A stretch of 64,000 bases of DNA, taken from contig CAZICM010000007.1 of assembly GCA_964537685.1 (NCBI GenBank), forward strand, positions 124,001 to 188,000, read 5' to 3'. The notes under the pieces were generated by a model, which was not told the DNA's origin, did no database searches, and saw only the letters and a program-made list of their open reading frames with translations. Of the stretch, positions 53,867 through 62,574 are shown in pieces (positions within the stretch are counted from its first letter, which is position 1; each line of letters starts with the position of its first letter). A program made the position numbers and the translations under genes. This DNA is from CAZICM01 sp964537685 (GTDB taxonomy: Bacteria; Myxococcota_A; Polyangia; Polyangiales; Polyangiaceae).

Positions 53867-54382
53867 ATGGCGCACCGTTATGTCGCCATTGCCGAGGTTG
53901 CACGGGCTCACGGCATCAAGGGTGAGCTAAGGCTTCATCTCTACAATCCGGACTCCGATCTGCTGCTTCAGCGCCCTTCGGTGCGTTTGCGCTTAGCCGA
54001 TGGCTCCGAACGCGATTTCAGCGTGACGGCCGCGCGCCCGGTCAACAAAGGGATGTTGGTTACGCTTTCGGGTATCGCCGATCGGAGCCAGGCCGATGCA
54101 CTTCAGGGAGCGTCGGTCTGTGTGCGCCGGGACATGTTTCCGGAGCCTTTGGACGGTGAATTCTACGCGTGCGACATCGAGGGCGCGGATGTCGTTCTGG
54201 CATCAGGCGAAATCGTGGGGCGCGTTCAAGGTACGGCCCATTATCCAACATGCGATGTACTTCTTGTGCAGCCGCACGCTGGAGGACCGATCCTCGAGGT
54301 GCCGCTCCTGGCGGCCTATATCGTCGCCATCGAGCCCGAGGCGAACCGCGTGGTCGTGAGCGGTCTCGAGGGGCTGTCCTAA
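53867..54382 (+). CDS. rimM: Ribosome maturation factor RimM
   Basis: Assists 30S head assembly by binding S19 (171 residues). Start MAHRYVAIAEVARAHGIKGELRLHLYNPDSD is typical, with GASVCVRRDMFPEPLDGEFYACDIEGADV at the linker and the PRC-barrel part ending IVAIEPEANRVVVSGLEGL. The ATG at 53867 lies three bases after the khpA stop; the in-frame TTG at 53864 is discounted. Confidence 0.95.
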   Translation: MAHRYVAIAEVARAHGIKGELRLHLYNPDSDLLLQRPSVRLRLADGSERDFSVTAARPVNKGMLVTLSGIADRSQADALQGASVCVRRDMFPEPLDGEFYACDIEGADVVLASGEIVGRVQGTAHYPTCDVLLVQPHAGGPILEVPLLAAYIVAIEPEANRVVVSGLEGLS

Positions 54383-54464
54383 GGCCGGCCTACTCCACGG
54401 AACGGCGGTCATTTGGGCACAGCAGACTTCAGCGATCTGAGCCACCCCAAACAACGGAGAGCGC

Positions 54465-55187
54465 GTGCACTTCGGCGTCATCACGCTGTTTCCAGAGATG
54501 TTCGAGACCTTTTGTGCGACGGCGATGGTGGGCCGTGCCCTGTCATCGGCAGCCATGCGGGTCACGATGGTTCACTTGCGTCCCTTTGGCCTAGGCCGGC
54601 ACAAGGCGGTCGATGACACGCCTTACGGTGGCGGGTCGGGGATGGTGATGCGCGTGGACTGTCTTGTGAATGCGCTCGAGGCATTTGACGCTCAAGAAGG
54701 CGGCGATCGAGCCCACCGCGTTCTGCTGTCGCCTCAAGGCCAGGTTTTCAATCAGGCGAAAGCCCGCGACTTGGCGCAGAAACCGCGCGTCGCGCTCGTG
54801 TGCGGCCGCTACGAGGGCTTCGACGAGCGCATCACGGCATTCGTCGACGAAGATTTGTCGATAGGCGACTTCGTCATGACGGGCGGCGAAGTCGCTGCAA
54901 TGGCGATCATCGAGACCTGCGCGCGCCTCTTGCCGGGTGTGCTTGGCAATCCTGGCTCCACCGTGAACGAATCCCACAGCCCCGACATGGGCGGGCTGCT
55001 CGAGTATCCTCAATACACGCGGCCGGCCGAGTTTCGGGGGCTTTCGGTGCCTGAGATTCTGGTCTCGGGGCACCACGCCAAAATCGACGCATGGCGGCGC
55101 GGGCAAGCGGCTCAGCGCACAGCCGAAAAGCGGCCAGACTTATGGGCAAAACTGGCCGGCGGCGGTGAAAAGGGGCGGCCCGCGTGA
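54465..55187 (+). CDS. trmD: tRNA (guanine-N1-)-methyltransferase TrmD
   Basis: Methylates G37 of tRNAs (240 residues), a SPOUT enzyme. HFGVITLFPEMFE, DDTPYGGGSGMVM, LLSPQGQVFNQ, CGRYEGFDERI and GDFVMTGGEVAAM are all present, giving the knotted SAM site. GTG start at 54465 with GGAGA just upstream. Its end overlaps the next gene's GTG by four bases. rplS, often next, is absent here. Confidence 0.96.
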   Translation: MHFGVITLFPEMFETFCATAMVGRALSSAAMRVTMVHLRPFGLGRHKAVDDTPYGGGSGMVMRVDCLVNALEAFDAQEGGDRAHRVLLSPQGQVFNQAKARDLAQKPRVALVCGRYEGFDERITAFVDEDLSIGDFVMTGGEVAAMAIIETCARLLPGVLGNPGSTVNESHSPDMGGLLEYPQYTRPAEFRGLSVPEILVSGHHAKIDAWRRGQAAQRTAEKRPDLWAKLAGGGEKGRPA

Positions 55188-55750
55188 GGCGAATTTCAAT
55201 TGCCCTTGTGCACTATCCAGTCGTCGATCGGGAAGGCTCGCTCGTCGTTACTGCGATCACCAACCTCGATCTGCACGACATGGCGCGGAGCGTGGTCACC
55301 TACGGCGCGGACGCCATGTACGTGGTTCATCCCGTCGAGGCTCAGCGGCAACTGGCGTCGCGCATTCAAGAGCATTGGGTCAGCGGCACAGGCAAACGGC
55401 GCATACCCGATCGGGCCACGGCGCTCGCGTGCCTTCGTATTGTGCCGGCAATCGGCGATGCCGTGCTCATCGCGTCGGAAGGCGCTGGGCGCCCGGGCCT
55501 TGAGATCTGGACGACAGCGGCGAGCGAGCGCGGACGAAGCGTCAGTTCCTATGCGGAAGCGCGGGAACGCCTACAGGGCGAGGGGCCTCCCGTATTGATT
55601 CTATTCGGTACTGGATGGGGCTTGGCGTCGAGTTTGACGGATACTGCAGACCTGAGACTCGAGCCGATCCGGGCGCGAAAAGACACTGGTTTCAATCATC
55701 TCAGCGTGCGCGCCGCGTGTGCGATCACCCTCGATCGGCTTCTCGGCTAG
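55184..55750 (+). CDS. SPOUT-class RNA methyltransferase (SAM-dependent, trmD-associated)
   Basis: A 188-residue protein of the RNA methyltransferase family often found after trmD in this part of the bacteria. ISIALVHYPVVDREGSLVVTAITNLDLHDMARSVVTYGADAMYVVHP begins the fold. LILFGTGWGLASSL and RKDTGFNHLSVRAACAITLDRLLG form the SAM-binding end. GTG start overlaps the trmD stop, so it is translationally coupled to it. Which RNA base it modifies is not known to me. Confidence 0.88.
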   Translation: MRRISIALVHYPVVDREGSLVVTAITNLDLHDMARSVVTYGADAMYVVHPVEAQRQLASRIQEHWVSGTGKRRIPDRATALACLRIVPAIGDAVLIASEGAGRPGLEIWTTAASERGRSVSSYAEARERLQGEGPPVLILFGTGWGLASSLTDTADLRLEPIRARKDTGFNHLSVRAACAITLDRLLG

Positions 55751-55759
55751 CGCGCCCGA

Positions 55760-56830
55760 TTAGGGAGCGGGGACGAAAAAGGGCGACAGGCCACGGAAGG
55801 TCACCGATGTGACCGAATCAGCGAAGATCCTCGCCCGGAAATACCCCGCGGTCACGACTTCGCCGTTGATCGTACCCAGCGCTCCAACTGTCACCGGCCC
55901 AGGAGCGATATCCATCGATGAATACAAACCGAGAGAGCTGGTTGAGCCCGCCGCCGGGTCGGGCAGCGGATGGTCTTCGTTGTTGGTGAAATACGTCGTC
56001 ACGACGCGGGGGACATCGACATCCACGATGGCATTCTTCAAGCGGACATCACCGCAATCATGCATTTCGCCGGCGAGCGCGCCGTGCCCCGCCGTGATGG
56101 ATGAACCGATCGCGACTTGCGAAATCACGCCATAGTCATCCATCGCAAGCGCGCGGACACTCTTCGGCCACATCCCAGCGTTTACGGCCGAGTTCCTGAT
56201 GAACACGTTGTACTCGTACAGCGGCGCCCAGAACGTTCCATACGTCTTGATCAGAAGCTCGGTTTCCGTTGGAACGTTGTCATAGGTGAACTTGCACTCG
56301 TAACGGGTTCCGCATTCTTCGTTGGGCGTCGCTACAGCGTTTGCCTTGCAGTCCGAGGGCGTCACCACCGCCGCCCCCACCAGCGCCCCGGGCTCTCCAT
56401 CGTCCGTGCCTCCGGTGCGTTTCACCGTCCACACTTCGATGTTCAAATCGCTCGACTCGCAGCCATGCGAGAAGATCTCGGCAACACCGTCGATCGTCAC
56501 CATTTGAGGCGTTTCAAGAGGCTGCGGATAACTCCCCGCCGCAAAACAGCTCAGATCGACAGGCCCCGTTCCCGAATATTTTTTGACGTCCGAAGACCGC
56601 TCGAGATCGGCGGCAGGCGATCTCAAGGGAATGCCGCACACCTGATTCTTTTGACCGGGCGTGACGCGCTTGCAGTCAATCGATGCCGGGCTACCGGCAC
56701 AAAATTCGCTATTTTTGGCGGGGACGAGGTCGTCCGGGCATACGAAGCCATCTGTCGTCCCACCTGTGCCTGAACTGCTGCATGCGGTGCCCAACAACAT
56801 CGAAACTGCGAGCGCGAAGCGCGTATTCAT
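55760..56830 (-). CDS. Putative lipoprotein, unknown function
   Basis: A 356-residue predicted surface lipoprotein. Signal peptide with lipobox LGTAC, then a Ser/Gly/Thr-rich stretch. The rest is beta-rich with many Cys (FVCPDD, FCAGS, IDCKR, QVCG, HGCESS), likely disulfide-bonded outside the cytoplasm. A segment GALGTINGEVVTAGYFRARIFADSVTSVTFRGL ends the protein. I chose the ATG at 56830 because of the signal peptide; the frame is open further upstream to 56974. Convergent with the RNA methyltransferase gene. No recognised family. Confidence 0.65.
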   Translation of the reverse strand: MNTRFALAVSMLLGTACSSSGTGGTTDGFVCPDDLVPAKNSEFCAGSPASIDCKRVTPGQKNQVCGIPLRSPAADLERSSDVKKYSGTGPVDLSCFAAGSYPQPLETPQMVTIDGVAEIFSHGCESSDLNIEVWTVKRTGGTDDGEPGALVGAAVVTPSDCKANAVATPNEECGTRYECKFTYDNVPTETELLIKTYGTFWAPLYEYNVFIRNSAVNAGMWPKSVRALAMDDYGVISQVAIGSSITAGHGALAGEMHDCGDVRLKNAIVDVDVPRVVTTYFTNNEDHPLPDPAAGSTSSLGLYSSMDIAPGPVTVGALGTINGEVVTAGYFRARIFADSVTSVTFRGLSPFFVPAP

Positions 56831-57010
56831 ATCAAGACCCCATCGCGACGAGTGGATGATGGCGATTGCCGCGTTTGCTCCGCGTCGCGAGCGCGGCGCA
56901 TCCCTGCGGATATCACCGAAATTGGCTGAATTCGCGTACGCTAGCCGTCTCGCGATAGCAACGGAAGGCGCCATTCGTCATTTCGCGGCTGCGAACCGTC
57001 CGATCGAACA

Positions 57011-58150
57011 ATGGACCTCAACGACAACGGCGGCAGGGGCAGAAACGACGTGGAAGAAAGCGGTCAACCCCAGCCATCGCTGAACGAACGCGTCGAGCAT
57101 TACGCCCGCACACTCGGATTCGATGCCGTTGCGTTTGCGCGGGCCGACGAGCCGCTCACCGTCGAGTACGAGCACTATCTCGCCTTCATCGAGCAAGGAA
57201 TGCAGGGGTCGATGCACTACCTCGCCCGCTATGCGGACGTGCGCGAGAGGCTTGACACCGCCGCGATCCTCGAAGGGGCAACGACGGTCATCTGCCTGGG
57301 AAAGCGCTATGCGCGCACCGCGGACGATGAGCGAAGCGACGGACCGCTCGTTTCGGGAATCGCGCGCTACGCCAAAGGGCACGACTATCACAACCATGTA
57401 AAAGCCCTGTTGAAGCGCGTTGCGACCTTCGTATGCACGCTCGCGCCCGGCGTCCGCGCCCGTGCGCTGTGCGACATCGAACCCGTGCTGGAGCGCGCAT
57501 GGGCGGCCCGCTCCGGGATTGGGTTCGTCGGAAAAAATGGGCTTGTTATCACGCCGGGCCAAGGCAGCTACCAAATCTTGGGCGAGGTCGTAACCACCCT
57601 AAATCTTGTGCCTGGCACACCGATGCGCGAGCGCTGTGGCTCGTGCACGCGATGTCTCGATGCGTGCCCTACCGATGCGTTTGCGGCGCCCTTCGTGCTC
57701 GACCCACGGCGATGCGTCGCGTACCTCACGATCGAAAACCCGGGCCCGCCCGACCCTGCGCTTGCGCTCCAAATGGGCTACCAGTTCTTCGGATGCGATG
57801 TCTGCCAAGAGGTCTGCCCCTACAACCGCACAGCGCCTCCCGACCCGGCATCCACCGAACCCTTCCATCCTTTGCCCTGGCTTCAAACGCTGACGCTCGA
57901 CGACATCTGTGCACTCGACGAACACACCTTCGATCGGCTGTTCCGGGGCACGCCTCTGCGCCGCCCAAAGTTCGCCGGCATCGTCCGCAACGCCGTCCTT
58001 GCCGCCGCGAACCTGATCCACCGCGATCCCGCCGGACCGCGCACGCCAGAGGCCCTCTCGGCATTGCGCCGCGCCGCTCAACATTCGCTCGCCGATGTGC
58101 GCGCCCTCGCCGAACAGATGATCCAGGAACTGGGCATCACCACGCCCTGA
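57011..58150 (+). CDS. queG: Epoxyqueuosine reductase QueG
   Basis: Last step of queuosine synthesis in tRNA: reduces epoxyqueuosine using cobalamin and two 4Fe-4S clusters (379 residues). Cluster motifs CGSCTRCLDACPT and CDVCQEVCPYN are present, with GIGFVGKNGLVITPGQGS and SGIARYAKGHDYH upstream. A short non-conserved N-terminal tail (about 25 residues) may mean a later start. HEAT-like C-terminal helices complete the normal length. Confidence 0.95.
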   Translation: MDLNDNGGRGRNDVEESGQPQPSLNERVEHYARTLGFDAVAFARADEPLTVEYEHYLAFIEQGMQGSMHYLARYADVRERLDTAAILEGATTVICLGKRYARTADDERSDGPLVSGIARYAKGHDYHNHVKALLKRVATFVCTLAPGVRARALCDIEPVLERAWAARSGIGFVGKNGLVITPGQGSYQILGEVVTTLNLVPGTPMRERCGSCTRCLDACPTDAFAAPFVLDPRRCVAYLTIENPGPPDPALALQMGYQFFGCDVCQEVCPYNRTAPPDPASTEPFHPLPWLQTLTLDDICALDEHTFDRLFRGTPLRRPKFAGIVRNAVLAAANLIHRDPAGPRTPEALSALRRAAQHSLADVRALAEQMIQELGITTP

Positions 58151-58342
58151 GGCGCCCTCGCGGCGGCTGACTCCGACACCGCACAGCGCTCGAACCGATC
58201 CTGCGTCGAACTCACTCGAGCAATGTCCAGCCTCGAATAACCGCCGTTTTCGCGAACGCCGACCGCCGTGAACGCTTGCCCCCGCCACAAGCCGATGCGC
58301 CGCTGTTCGGCGAGCCCGCCCTCGTGTAGATAGACGCCGCTC

Positions 58343-59065
58343 ATGACCGCATTGCACATCGGACTTCCCGCGCTGCGCGGCACCATCGAAAACTACAAAT
58401 CGCGCTTCGACCTCGTCGAGCTGCGGCCCGTGGATACGTCCTTGCCCAAGCTGGCGATGCTGCGCCGCTGGCGAGCCAGCACGCCCGCGCCCTTTGTATT
58501 CAGTGTTGTCCTTCCGCGCGTCGTGAGCGAACTCGCCACATCGGAGCAGGCCGAGTCAGCCCTCGCTACGTCGCTCGAAGTCGCACGCGTCCTCGAAGCG
58601 CGCTGCATTGTCCTTCAGACGCCGTCCTCCGTTCGCCCCACGGCGGCGAACCGAAAACGCATCGCCTCCGTCGTCGCTCGACTGCCTGCGGAAGGTGTCG
58701 TTCGCTGCTGGGAACCCCAAGGCATTTGGGAACGCGCTGACACCATCGCGCTGGCCAAGGAAATGGGCGCCGTCGCCGTGCTCGATGCCGCCGCCGAACA
58801 ACCCCCGCCGGGACCGGTCGTGTACACGCGCCTGCGGGCCCTGGGAAAGACGGCCTCGCTCAGCGCCTCGCTCGTCGAACGCCTGGCCGAACGCCTCCGC
58901 CAGCGCCGGGAAGCGTATATCGTCGTGGAGCAAGCGGCAGATGCGCGCCGAATACGCGCGTCGCTCACCGAAGCCCTTTCGCAGCGCGCTCCCAGCCGCC
59001 CTGTGTCCTTGGTCGTGAGACCCTCCAGTTCGGCGATTCTCGTGGCAGAGGACGAAGAGCAGTGA
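58343..59065 (+). CDS. DUF72 (YecE-like) family protein
   Basis: A 240-residue protein with the TIM-barrel-like DUF72 pattern: KSRFDLVELRPVDTSLPK, AMLRRWRASTPAPFVFSVVLPR, and VVRCWEPQGIW. The family occurs widely but its reaction is not established to my knowledge. The first strands are shorter than in YecE. Its stop overlaps the next gene by four bases, so the two are an operon. Start ATG at 58343 lacks a strong site. Confidence 0.7.
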   Translation: MTALHIGLPALRGTIENYKSRFDLVELRPVDTSLPKLAMLRRWRASTPAPFVFSVVLPRVVSELATSEQAESALATSLEVARVLEARCIVLQTPSSVRPTAANRKRIASVVARLPAEGVVRCWEPQGIWERADTIALAKEMGAVAVLDAAAEQPPPGPVVYTRLRALGKTASLSASLVERLAERLRQRREAYIVVEQAADARRIRASLTEALSQRAPSRPVSLVVRPSSSAILVAEDEEQ

Positions 59066-60114
59066 CCCGAAACACCGCCGCCGCAGCATCGGATCCCGGC
59101 GCTCAATCGGCGGCGGAGACCGTGCTTTCATCGGGGGGCGGAGCCGCCGACGCGATCGCCGCAGGTTATTTTGCCGCGGCCGGCGCGCGTCCAGATGTCC
59201 TCCTCGCGCCTGCGGTTGCGCTCGTTGCGGGCCATGCCGCGGGTGCCCGCTTTTTCGACGGCCGTTCGCTGCAACCCGGCCGGGGCGCAGCTCGTCCGCG
59301 AGGATTCGTCTCGGAATCCGAGATCACGCCCGGCGCCCGCATTGCCATACCGCGCGCCGTCGCCATGACCCTTCTGCTTCACAGCTACGCGGGCCGCGGC
59401 CGCCTGCGCGAAGTCCTCCGCCCCGGCATCACGGCAGCCCAAAAGGCATCCGCACCGCGCCGCACAGCCATCCTCCGGGCCATCGCCGACCGCGGCCTCA
59501 TGGGCTTTCGTTCGCGCGATGTCGTGCGCGCCTTCACCGAGCTTGGCGGACCTCTCGCGGGCGGAATGGTCTGCGAACAAGACTTCGAAGACCTCCGTGC
59601 CGGCGAAGCCCAAGCCCTCGAGATCCCGGTGGAAGGCGGTGCCACCGCGATCCTTGCGCCCAGGAATCTGAACGAACCCGCCCCAACGCGGCAGGACGCG
59701 CCGCCACCATCTCATGCGCCTGTGGAAGTCATCGTCGCATGCGATGCGTGGAACATCGCTGCAGCCCTCGCCTACATGCCCGCCGGCCCCGGCATTGCCG
59801 TTGACGCCCTCGAACTCTGCATCGCGCCCGAAGCGATTCCCGTCATGCGCGGCGTGCAACGCGTGGCCGCCGGCACCCCCCTCCCCGTCGCCGCTCCAAT
59901 CGCCGTCCTCCAGCCGCCCACGGGCTATATCGCCTCCGTCGGCTTCCCCGGCGTGCGCACCGTCCCCGAATCGGCTTGGGCCTCGATCCTCACATCGGAC
60001 ATGCCCTTCGACGCGGCCCTCGAACGCGTCTGCGCACAAAATGACTACGCCCGCGCACTTGCCGCCCTATCCACGGGCAAAGCTGCGCGGGCGTACCATA
60101 TCCGGAGCGACTAG
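59062..60114 (+). CDS. Gamma-glutamyltransferase-like protein, apparently reduced
   Basis: A 350-residue protein whose N-terminus (ASDPGAQSAAETVLSSGGGAADAIAAGYFAAAG) resembles the gamma-glutamyltranspeptidase large-subunit start. It continues IAIPRAVAMTLLLHSYAGRGRLREVLRPGI. It is much shorter than typical enzymes (~550-600) and I see no TTH-type Thr nucleophile at an autocleavage site, so catalytic activity is doubtful. GTG start overlaps the DUF72 gene's stop as GTGA. Function unknown; relation to glutathione metabolism is inference from the N-terminus. Confidence 0.65.
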   Translation: MTRNTAAAASDPGAQSAAETVLSSGGGAADAIAAGYFAAAGARPDVLLAPAVALVAGHAAGARFFDGRSLQPGRGAARPRGFVSESEITPGARIAIPRAVAMTLLLHSYAGRGRLREVLRPGITAAQKASAPRRTAILRAIADRGLMGFRSRDVVRAFTELGGPLAGGMVCEQDFEDLRAGEAQALEIPVEGGATAILAPRNLNEPAPTRQDAPPPSHAPVEVIVACDAWNIAAALAYMPAGPGIAVDALELCIAPEAIPVMRGVQRVAAGTPLPVAAPIAVLQPPTGYIASVGFPGVRTVPESAWASILTSDMPFDAALERVCAQNDYARALAALSTGKAARAYHIRSD

Positions 60115-60164
60115 CGCGCCGCTTGCCGACGCGCACCGCACCGATGACCAAACCCGAGCGCCGG

Positions 60165-60389
60165 TTACAGCGTCACGCCGTGGCGCTTCGCGTATTCCAA
60201 CAGGCCAATCTTGTCGATCGTCCGGATATCGCGCGTCGTCACTTTAAGGCTCACGTAGCGATTCAGCTCGGGAACCCACAGCCTGCGCTCTTGAACATTG
60301 ATGTGCTGCCAGCGCTTCGTCTTGATATTCGAATGGGAGACGTTCTGAGCCAGCAGCTTTCGTTTCCCTGTGATGTCGCTTTTTGCCAT
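60165..60389 (-). CDS. rpmB: 50S ribosomal protein L28
   Basis: A large-subunit ribosomal protein (74 residues): AKSDITGKRKLLAQNVSHSNIKTKRWQHINVQ, LKVTTRDIRTIDKIGLLEYAKRHGV. The Cys of many L28 forms is absent, so this is a zinc-independent version. The ATG at 60389 has GAGGTC six bases upstream. Stands alone, convergent with the gamma-glutamyltransferase-like gene. Confidence 0.94.
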   Translation of the reverse strand: MAKSDITGKRKLLAQNVSHSNIKTKRWQHINVQERRLWVPELNRYVSLKVTTRDIRTIDKIGLLEYAKRHGVTL

Positions 60390-60683
60390 GACCGACCTCA
60401 AAAAATGTGCGCGACGCCGTGTTGCGGGCACGCGTTGGGCACGCGAATGCCGTGCCGAAAAGAGTTGTGTGCGGCGGTGCGCCGTGCGCCGTCGGGCATT
60501 CCGATTCACCGAAGACCGAAGCCGGCGGCGCGTGGGCGCGGAAAGTGAAGCATGCATCTCTTTCTGTCAAGCATCTTGTTCACGCTCAATGCTCTTGCGC
60601 ATCCGCCGCCCCACCCCTTTGGCCCTTGTAAAGTCCGCGCATACACCTGCTCCCTACCAAACCGCCACTCGAGACATGGCAAC

Positions 60684-60699
60684 ACCATCGAACGATGGT
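60684..60699. promoter_or_regulatory. Perfect 7-bp inverted repeat upstream of the XRE gene
   Basis: ACCATCG-AA-CGATGGT. A likely operator for the adjacent helix-turn-helix protein or another regulator; it overlaps a possible -35 at 60699-60704 (TTGTTG). Confidence 0.55.
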
Positions 60700-60715
60700 T
60701 GTTGAATCGTGTTTA

Positions 60716-60731
60716 CTGAACGTATGTTCAG
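60716..60731. promoter_or_regulatory. LexA-like palindrome at the XRE gene start
   Basis: CTGAAC-GTAT-GTTCAG. Extended to 60732 it fits 15 of 17 positions of the Myxococcus-type LexA motif I recall, and it contains GAAC-N4-GTTC, the Gram-positive SOS core. It overlaps a possible -10 (TATGTT) and ends three bases before the ATG. It may equally be the XRE protein's own operator. Confidence 0.5.
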
Positions 60732-60734
60732 ACC

Positions 60735-61046
60735 ATGGACTTTGGACGTGAGATCCGGCGACGCCGGGACGCAATGGGAATGACACTCGAGGAGCTGGCC
60801 GAGCGCGCGAGGCTGACTCCCAACTACATCGGAACCATCGAGAACGGGAAACGCGACCCCTCGCTCTCAACGGTTCTCTCACTCGCACGGGGGCTGGGCG
60901 TGCCCGCACCCGAGCTCTTTGGCGGAATCGACGGAATGAGCCCATCGGCCACCGAGGCGGGCCACCTGTTCGATTCGGCCCCAGCCGATGTTCAGGAGGC
61001 TGTGCTTCAGCTCCTGCGCATCGTTGGAAAATCGAAAGCCCGCTGA
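60735..61046 (+). CDS. XRE-family helix-turn-helix regulator
   Basis: A 103-residue Cro/C1-type DNA-binding protein. The helix-turn-helix lies at about 18-55 (GMTLEELAERARLTPNYIGTIENGKRDPSLSTVLSLARGL split over the two helices). A short helical tail from 78 (ADVQEAVLQLLRIVGKSKAR) probably dimerises it. No other domain. The palindromes directly upstream fit autoregulation, and the -10 is so close to the ATG that the mRNA would be almost leaderless. Confidence 0.85.
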   Translation: MDFGREIRRRRDAMGMTLEELAERARLTPNYIGTIENGKRDPSLSTVLSLARGLGVPAPELFGGIDGMSPSATEAGHLFDSAPADVQEAVLQLLRIVGKSKAR

Positions 61047-61165
61047 TCGGCCTCTCCTCACCCGCCGACAAGCGACTGACCCACCGGTCAGCGCGCAAGA
61101 CGCACCGGCACCCCATTCTTACCCAACACCGTTTCCAGAACGCCCTATCGTGGTAGTTTGCCACC

Positions 61166-62569
61166 ATGACCGTGGATGAACGCCCGGAAAACCCTGCCAG
61201 CGAAACCCGCTCCCTCCATCGGGCCCGCAGCCTCACATTTCAGCGATTCCGTATTGAGGTTGCGTCTGGACCTGACCAAGGCGTGTCGCAAGTCGCCCAG
61301 GGCGCCGAGTTCTCAATCGGAACCGCAGAAGGCAATCATTTGGTGCTGACCGACCGGACAGTGTCGCGGCATCACTGCGTCATCACCTGCACATCAAACG
61401 GCTTTCTGGTGCGCGATTTGGGAAGCACCAACGGCACCTTCGTCGGCGGGCACCGCATTGAAGCGGCCTATCTTCGCCCGGGTTCCTCACTCGCGATTGG
61501 CAAGACGACCTGCCGATTCGAGGGCCTAAACGAAGTCGTCACCGAACCCTTGAGCGATGAATCTCAATACGGCCGGCTGCTCGGAGAGAGCGCGGCCATG
61601 CGCCGCATCTTCGCGTTGTTGCCGAAGATCGCCATGTCGGAATCGACGGTATTGCTCGAAGGTGAGACGGGAACAGGCAAAGGACTTCTCGCAGAGGCCA
61701 TCCACGCAAACGGGCCGCGCGCACCCGCGCCGTTTGTTGTCGTCGACTGCAGCGCAATACCGAGCAGCCTCGTCGAGGCCGAACTCTTTGGTCACGCAAA
61801 AGGGGCGTTCACTGGAGCCCTAAATGCCCGCCTCGGCGTGTTTGAGACGGCCAATGGAGGCACTGTTTTTCTCGATGAAATCGGCGAGCTGCCCCTCGAC
61901 ATGCAGCCGAAACTGCTCCGCGCCATCGAAGAGCGAACGATTCGGCGCGTCGGCTCGGCATCGCCCACACAACTCAACGTTCGAATCATCGCCGCCACAA
62001 ACCGAGATCTGCGCAACGAAGTCAACCGCGGCACCTTTCGATCGGATCTGTACTACCGGCTCAATATTGTGAGGCTCCGCTTGCCGCCTCTGCGAGAGCG
62101 CCGCGAAGACATCCCCGTCTTGGCCGAGCACTTCTACCGCCATTTCACGGGCAATCCGGACGCCAGGCCGCCCACCGATTGGCTGACCGCGCTTCTCCAT
62201 CACGAGTGGCCTGGCAATGTTCGCGAGCTGCGCGGTGCTGTTGAGCGGGCCGTGTTGATGGAAGACCCGGCCCTGCTCGCGGACGCGCTGCCCAGCCCCG
62301 CCTATGGCGGACCCAACGAGCCAAGCCCAATGCAGCCCGCTCCTGCCATGTTCGACCCCAGCGTTTCGTTCCGCGAAGCCAAGGAACGCGCCGTCGCCCA
62401 ATGGGAGCGCGTCTACCTCGAGTCCTTGCTCAAAACATCCGGCGCCAATCTCTCGCGCGCCGCAAGGCTGGCTCACATGAACCGCAACCACCTTCGCGAT
62501 CTGCTCAAGCTCCACGGCATCTCGGCCCGCGATGACGACGCCGCCACCGCCCGCCGCACCGGCCAGTGA
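61166..62569 (+). CDS. FHA-domain sigma-54-dependent transcriptional activator
   Basis: An enhancer-binding protein (467 residues) with an FHA domain at about 28-125 (FSIGTAEGNHLVLTDRTVSRHH, DLGSTNGTFVGG). The AAA+ domain has GETGTGKG at 166-173, an intact GAFTGA at 213-218, GGTVFLDEIGELPLDMQ and RLPPLRERREDIP. A Fis-type helix-turn-helix near 425-455 ends the chain. No response-regulator domain, so control is through FHA binding to a phosphothreonine partner. The Ser/Thr kinase gene that converges six bases downstream is an obvious candidate partner. Confidence 0.93.
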   Translation: MTVDERPENPASETRSLHRARSLTFQRFRIEVASGPDQGVSQVAQGAEFSIGTAEGNHLVLTDRTVSRHHCVITCTSNGFLVRDLGSTNGTFVGGHRIEAAYLRPGSSLAIGKTTCRFEGLNEVVTEPLSDESQYGRLLGESAAMRRIFALLPKIAMSESTVLLEGETGTGKGLLAEAIHANGPRAPAPFVVVDCSAIPSSLVEAELFGHAKGAFTGALNARLGVFETANGGTVFLDEIGELPLDMQPKLLRAIEERTIRRVGSASPTQLNVRIIAATNRDLRNEVNRGTFRSDLYYRLNIVRLRLPPLRERREDIPVLAEHFYRHFTGNPDARPPTDWLTALLHHEWPGNVRELRGAVERAVLMEDPALLADALPSPAYGGPNEPSPMQPAPAMFDPSVSFREAKERAVAQWERVYLESLLKTSGANLSRAARLAHMNRNHLRDLLKLHGISARDDDAATARRTGQ

Positions 62570-62574
62570 AGGCG

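Larger units (their letters stand above)
60390..60734. other. Divergent intergenic region with operator-like palindromes
   Basis: Lies between rpmB (minus strand) and an XRE regulator (plus strand). The part near the regulator holds two palindromes and a probable promoter. Nothing else coding is supported. Confidence 0.55.

Noticed and set aside
59128..60039. 303-residue minus-strand frame
   Set aside because: Antisense to the GGT-like gene; composition is that of a GC-rich shadow frame.
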